Part shown: positions 57,821-64,000 of the stretch, one piece after another | Position numbering within the stretch: the stretch's first letter is position 1 | How the letters are laid out: each line of letters starts with the position of its first letter | Source: Larus michahellis | Taxonomy: Eukaryota; Chordata; Aves; Charadriiformes; Laridae | Assembly: GCF_964199755.1 (NCBI RefSeq) | Contig: NC_133901.1 | Span: forward strand, 27,368,397 to 27,432,396 | Length of the DNA stretch: 64,000 nt | Reading direction: 5' to 3' | Notes under the pieces: generated by a model | Databases searched by the model: none | Told to the model about the DNA's origin: nothing | Seen by the model: the letters and a program-made list of their open reading frames with translations, nothing else | Position numbers and translations under genes: made by a program

Positions 57821-60800
57821 ACAAAGACAGAAGGTGAAAGCAAGCATTGCACATGTTACAAAAATCGAATTCAGGGTTTTTTTTTTTTGTTCAGTAGGGG
57901 AACTTGGCTATGATAAATATGTCTCGGAAGCTGGGAAACCAAACAGCAGTAGTTCAAAGACATTTTTCCAGTGTTGCAAAATTAAAGCTGCTCATCGCTC
58001 AAGCACGGCCCTTGTCGGGCTCAGTGTAATGGGGATCGCGTCCTCGCTTCCTGCTGAGGGTATGAAAGCAAGGCGCTAATTCACAGATCTTGAAGAATGC
58101 GCCAGTGGTATTTCATCAGCTCTAATGCTCTGCAGCCTGTGAAGGCTGCACAGTAACTGAAAGGAAATATCTTTGTTTTTATTCACTTGGCTATATTCCT
58201 AATTCACTCTTTGATGCCATCAGCCTGAGATAATACGTTTTCAGAGATATGCCTGAAATTAAGGAAATGAGTCTGATTAAGTCCTTTAAACATACTTTGA
58301 GGGAGAAAGGTACAACAATAGAGGTATTAAAGACCCTATTTTCAAGCAATTCTAATATGAAATCAAAACATCGTGCTGCTAGATGGCGAGGCCCATTAGA
58401 GGTATGTGTGCGTTGTTCTGCTGGAGAGGATATCTCCTTCTCCAGCGAGGAAAGTTGCCAGAGAGCTTGAACCTGTCCTCAGTGCTGGGTGGGCAGTGAG
58501 AGGCAGATTCATTTCACAGTCCCCTTCCTTGGAGCCAAATAATAAATGCACAAGCACTTGCACTTCGCCAATTGTACTCTGCGAGGTAAAAGTGATGGTT
58601 TATCAAGAGTCCTGCATTTGAGGTTCACCTGCATATTTTTTTCTTTTAGGTCTGCTTAGATAGTTGCTTTATTTTTCTTAGCTTACCTGTAAATAGGTTA
58701 TGTACTATTGCATTTATGCTGTCCGTTGGTGTGAGGCAAGCTCTTCCCATTTACAGGAATACATCCCAGTGAAGTCAGTAGCTTTGCAGGTACCTGCTGG
58801 GTGCCCGTGGCAATTTCTCCCTCTGGCTGGGACAACTGCTACCAAACTCACCCCTCCTGCACAGTGCAGCAGCCTTTGCTCTGGTCTTACCATCACCAGT
58901 GCTGATGTGGTGCCCAAGGGTTTCAGCCCAGCCCAGGGGCTGGATGTGACAAGACCTGTGCAAGTCAACAGGAGACCAGTGTCCTCGGTGGAGATGATCC
59001 ATCAGCGAGCTTCTGGCTGTGCGCTGCGTGGCAGGGTTAAGAATAATACAGTGGAGGCATGAAAGCAGGTAAAGGCGCTCATATCTCACTTTTCTTTGGG
59101 TGTGATATGGGCTAGGCAAAGTCTGGCAGTCCTATTGACTGAAAGACTTCTGCGTTATTTAAAATAAAGAGAGGAGGGGGAAAAAGGACAAGTATCAAGA
59201 AAAAGGATGCGCCAAGTAGCGGCACAGTGATTCAGTTATGGCTTTATGGCAGCAGGGAGACAGGAGGGAAGAGGGGATGGTAACTTCTGGGGAGGGAAGC
59301 GTCTTCAAAGGTCCTGACAAGTAACCTGGAGGTAGGAGTGACTTCCTTTACTGCTTCTCATGGCAGTCGTGGGGCTAGCGAGAGGAATTGGAAAGCACTT
59401 TCATTCCATTTACTATAAAAAGTGACTATTTAAGATCTTGTTCCAGCAAGTGGGGCAATGAATTCCCCTTTCACTCTGCCTGCTGCTGAAGGCATATGAC
59501 TTATTAAATACGCTGCTGTTGTAATGGAAATAACTAGCCAGACTATTTTAAACCAAGATGAACCGGATGTCTGGTGAAAGAGGGGAAAAAGGATTGAGTG
59601 GCACAAGAGAAAAGAGAGGTTTCATCTGTGACGATCTTGGGCACTTTGTACAATTTGCTCTTTAAGTTGTTTCACAAGCTCTTCCGGCAGAGGAGTGATA
59701 ATAAATTGTTTAACAACTCGGGTTTGCCAAAGTAGTTAAAGGAGCTTTCAAATGAGACTTTTAAAGACTTGTGGCTTTCAACTGCATGTGTATCACCTTC
59801 TTGAAGAGTGAAACTGTAATTGCAGATTGCTAACCAGCATTTCATGGGTCACTATATACCTGTCTGTGCATTCACAAGCTCTGGCACTTAGTTCAAGAGT
59901 CAGATGATCCTGTGCGGATCCTATGCCCACGTCTAAGAGCCCAGTGTGACAGCAGTGCCGTTGCTGTTGCCAACCTGCTGAACTTGAAAATCTCAGCTGG
60001 CAGAGCCTGCAAGCAACTGAGGTCAGGGAAAACAAATAGAGGTAGGAGGAGGAATGTCATGTCCATTCACAGCCAAGTCCTTCCCCTCTGTGACTTGGGG
60101 AAGGCATGGAGCCTTATCCACTCTCAGCCCCTTTTCTTATGAGGCTCTTCTTATTTGCCTGTAATCCTATAATGGGGATTAGAGAGAGTGGGCAGGGGAC
60201 TTCATCCCCTAAGCATCTCACACCCTTGCCAGGAAAGTCAAACAAAGAGGGCCAGAGGTGTCCCTGGGCAGGGCTTGGTGGCCCAGGGCTAGCAGAGGTG
60301 TGCTTGCAGCCTCTGGGACCAGATGTGGCCAGCTGGGTGCCTGCGCACTGCGGAGGTGGGTCCCATACCTCCTCTGAGCTAAGGCACATATTTATACAGC
60401 CCTACCAGAAAAGACAGGGTGGAACACACTAATATATACACATTAAAGAGACTGAATAAATAAACAGTAGGTTTTGATTTATTTTCTCTGCTACTTGGAT
60501 ATCTTAGTTTTGGCACAGGACAGATTTCGTACACAAACGTGATCTCCAGATAGGTTCTTGTCCTGGCTGATTTAGAAATCATGTGCAAAGGAGAAAAACT
60601 TTGCAAATGTTCTTAAAGCAAAATTATATTTACGCTGTTTACCACCCGAGCTTGTGAAATCCTTGGCCCCTGTCAGCTGGGTAATATACAACAGGTAACA
60701 AAGCTGGTCTCTGCCCTGAAGGATTTACAGTTTGAGATGAGAGATAAGAATGGATACAGTCAGTCTGGGAAAGCACATAAAATGTGATTAGTCAGCCTGA

Positions 60801-63800
60801 GACTCACTAAATGCCATATACCTGATGAGCATTGTTCAGCACATCTGTGCCTCCGCGTGGGAGAGTACAGGGTTTGGTGGGGCAAAGCCGGACACGGAAG
60901 ACAGCGTATGCCCTCGACACTGGGGAAAAGGTGGTGGGAGTGAGCAATTGAGAAAATTCAAGTGTAAAAAATGTTCTAGTCACAAAAAGTTGTAAAGGAG
61001 ACGGTAAGTTTTATTGTGGGACCTCTACCCGGTTTGGGGGAATATATGTAGCTATGTCTCTTGCAATTTTATTATTTTTTTTCCGTGTTTCTACCAGGTT
61101 GAACACTCTGCTTTAAAAGGGCTGAACGCCGTGCTTTCTAGGTGTGTGCCTAGAAAGAACTTGTGATGGCCCGTGACCTGTCCCTTCCCTAGAGAAGCTG
61201 CAGCCAGTAATGATGTGGGAGAACCAAGCTTGCCAGCCACCTTCGGCGGTACTGACTGGAGTGATGCTGAGAGAGCTGGAAAGCTGCTGAGAAACAGCTT
61301 AAGGAGATGGGTGGAGGTAACGTGCCAACCAGAAAATTAATCTCTGAATTAATAAAAGCCTGCATGGTTTGAGGTTTGTGAAGCAATAAACGAGTTCAAA
61401 TTTGCCAGTGACAGAAAAAGAAAAGCAATTAGGTGTTAAGGGAAACCTAATAGGGATAAAGATAATACATTAGAATATGCGATGAGTTGAAAAATGTGAT
61501 GAAAAATTAATCTTTAATTGAAAATGACTAAAGGAATTTTGATGAAGAACATAGAAATGTATTTATCAAAGCAAATCTTTTTACTCTTATTACTAATAGG
61601 GAATGACAGAATAAGAGTTGCTGTTTAATAGCACTAATAACTTCATATTATTTTTCCTTTGTGTCATACGGTAGGCTCTTCTTACCAATCAATGCTTAGT
61701 TAAAAGAAAAAATAATCTCGTCTTTGCCTTCTCATCATAGTCATGTTTCTGGGTCTGTATGGATGTCTGCTACTTCTGATTAGGTGTTTTGCCTCTGTTT
61801 TTCTATCAACACCCAGACCGAACAGTACCCGTTTCAATCTCCCTGCCTTCGTATGACTCTATTGAGGGCACTGGCTGCCGCGTTTGCAAGGCTAAAGCAG
61901 TTATGAGCAAAAGTGAGCCCGAGGAAATACTTCAGCATGATCCGAATGGGAACTGGGGGAGTTCTTCACCAATCTGTTATTAGATGACTAAAATGCTCGC
62001 AATTTTAATATCATCAAAGGAGACACTTCTGCTTTTAAAATGAAACAAAACTTCCTGCTCAAAAGGGGAAGTATAGGCAATAGTAAAGAATTACAGATAG
62101 GTGGAAATTGGGCAAGCTGATAGCAATGGGTAAATCAACAGTTTGGAAACAGGGGTAATGAATTGGGAAAATTTAGTGACAATATATACGACTGATCACG
62201 ACCCTTTCCTTGAGGTACAAAGAAAATCCTAGCAGTGATTTAGATTGGATATTAGACAAAGACAATAGCACTTCAGTGGAAAAAAAAAAAAGCTGAAATT
62301 ATTCAGTAAATGTTTCTGTTCTTTATCTGGGAAATGGACAGAATGATGTCCCCAGATTTAACAGAGGTATTTTTGTCTCCCACGTGTGACCAGAGAGAAT
62401 GAAAACCACTGCTCAATACCCATCTTTAAAACTAGGGCTGGAAAACTTGCACACAAAAGTATCTTTAAAATTGCCTGAGAAGCTCATCAAACACTTAGTA
62501 CCGATTTCTCAGCAAATGCTGCATCACTGAATTCCCAGAGGATCAGGGAAAAGTAATGGTTGAGTCACCATATAAAAAACAGTAACTGATGCGTCCCAGG
62601 CAATCAGGAACCGAAGCCTGGTTAGGCTGACACCAGCCTTCGGCAGAAGCGGGAAGGAGGTCGATGAAGGACGCAGTCAACACAGAATTAAACTGTGACA
62701 GTACTAGAGTTAACACATTAACAGAAAATAGATGGTTTTAATTTATTTCTCTTGAGTAGCGGAAGGCGACCATTCTGATTTGAGTCAGAGTAGCTCAGTG
62801 TTATGCTTATTCTGTGGGTGGCTGCCGAAAGGGGCAGTTTTGTTTCTCCTTTTCTTTTCCTCTCATTCCCTTAAAATAGTGGTCATGTGCCTGCCCGGTG
62901 AATCAGTTGAACTCACTGGGTCAACAGAAAATTATGCCTTTTCTTTTCTTTTTATTACTGGCAGAGTTTCCTGCTGTTTTCCCGCGCCAGGCTGACTCAC
63001 CCTGGGGCTCTGGGGTCACTGGGATGCCGAGAGCACTGCCAGGGCCATGGGGTGCTTTGACAGACGGATTCACGTAGCCCCTCTTCAGTCACTGCTGGGG
63101 CTGCAAGTGATGAGAGGTAGCAGTCAACAGCTCCCTTAATCTGCAAGGGAGGAGAACGATTGGAAAAAAAATAGTAACAAGTGAAAATAAACATAGACCC
63201 TGTTGTGGTTTACAGACCCCCAAATGGTTTACAGTGCTCTTCGAAATCTTTAACTGAGGTGTCTGAAAACGTAACCTGTCATCCACCTGAGGGTACGTTT
63301 AGTGAATTCATACAGGTGTCCCTTTTCAACCTTACAATATTATCTTTATACGTTACCTGGAAGTATTGAAAATGATTGGGGCCTGGAGGGAGCCCCTCAG
63401 AGCACAGTGCTCTCCAGGGCGTGCAGGGGGATGCTCATCTCTCACGGGGGACTTCCACGAGCCCTTCCCCACCACCATGTAACATATGGAGTGGTCACGT
63501 ACAGTGCCAGAGCAGCAGCCTGCTCCCCCGGGCGCCGCAGCTGTGTCAAGCCCACCATGGCGTGAAGGGCTGTGCTGGATGGGGTCAGTTCCCCCAGCTG
63601 TCCCGGTGCCCCTGCGGTGCCGCTCCGCATCCCACCGCAGTGCGGATGGGGGTGACGGGAGGAGCTGGCCCTGGCCCCACAGGGATATCTGCCCTGTGGC
63701 TTTCAGGGCAACGTCCAGCTCTGGTGCCTGCAGGACACCCCGCAGACAGCACGTGTGGCCGGGGACCCCCAAGACCCCGCTCCCTCCCTGGAGCGAGGCC

Positions 63801-64000
63801 CAGCACGCACCGCCATCCCCGGCTGGACCCTCGGCACTGCCTGCGGGTCCCTAGGGAGCCCCAGGCCTGCTCCTGTATGGCCCCCACCCCTGCCCGAACC
63901 AACCCCCTGAGACCCCTGTCCTGCCCCACACAGCCACGTCCACCCCTGCCATGTCTAGCCACAGAAATGTGTCCCCCGTAGCCATGTCCCCTCCAGACAT
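57821..64000. other. gene-free right end, partly AT-rich
   Basis: 58,080-62,990 is distinctly AT-richer than the rest of the window, particularly about 61,330-62,350, with many TTAAT, ATTAATCTTTAATTG and AATAATCTCG words. The last 1 kb returns to GC-rich sequence. Only short, unsupported open frames are present and no known repeat is recognised. It may contain regulatory sequence for the next gene to the right. Confidence 0.45.

Noticed and set aside
57502-57837. Plus-strand 111-codon frame
   Set aside because: It is the antisense reading of the CR1 LINE.
1-64000. tRNA genes, rRNA, CRISPR arrays, operons
   Set aside because: No tRNA A/B boxes with a matching cloverleaf, no rRNA motifs and no regularly spaced direct repeats were seen. 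The sequence is vertebrate nuclear DNA, so bacterial feature types do not apply.
50046-64000. ATP13A3 exons expected from synteny
   Set aside because: None of the conserved P-type ATPase coding segments was found. Only a non-coding first exon could be hidden here, and that cannot be recognised from sequence alone.

Overview
The window looks like bird nuclear DNA. Three multi-domain vertebrate genes can be read: FAM43A (minus strand, single coding exon), LSG1 (plus, 14 coding exons) and TMEM44 (plus, at least 10 coding exons). They lie in the same order and relative orientation as the block on human 3q29, seen here in reverse. The avian assignment rests on a 3'-end CR1 LINE (57,089-57,820), an avian-type endogenous retroviral solo LTR (54,807-55,389) and compact introns. 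The species cannot be named from the sequence.

Layout. Positions 1-17,470 are gene-free: mostly GC-rich, low-information sequence broken by short AT-rich islands that may be conserved regulatory elements, plus a perfect 37-bp-arm palindrome at 13,477-13,554. FAM43A spans about 17,480-19,550 and is read leftward. Its 3'UTR carries a GC-rich minisatellite, and its promoter lies in a large CpG island. An 8.8-kb gap follows, ending in a GGAA/GGAT microsatellite about 400 bp upstream of the LSG1 start codon. LSG1 runs 28,265-39,840. TMEM44 runs 42,802-48,770, with its poly(A) signal at 50,020. The rest (50,046-64,000) has no gene I can support; it holds the solo LTR, the CR1 copy, a short tandem repeat and AT-rich stretches.

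Functions. LSG1 is a circularly permuted GTPase of cytoplasmic 60S ribosome maturation. FAM43A is a poorly characterised PTB-domain protein. TMEM44 is a seven-helix membrane protein of unclear function. Nothing suggests the three act in one pathway; they are neighbours by conserved synteny.

The most notable signals are two minor-spliceosome (U12-type) introns in adjacent genes: an AT-AC intron in LSG1 and a GT-AG intron in TMEM44, each with a recognisable branch site. Others are the perfect palindrome, an apparently lost splice donor at the penultimate TMEM44 exon, and a fully open, in-frame TMEM44 intron 7. I saw no previously undescribed multi-gene system here.
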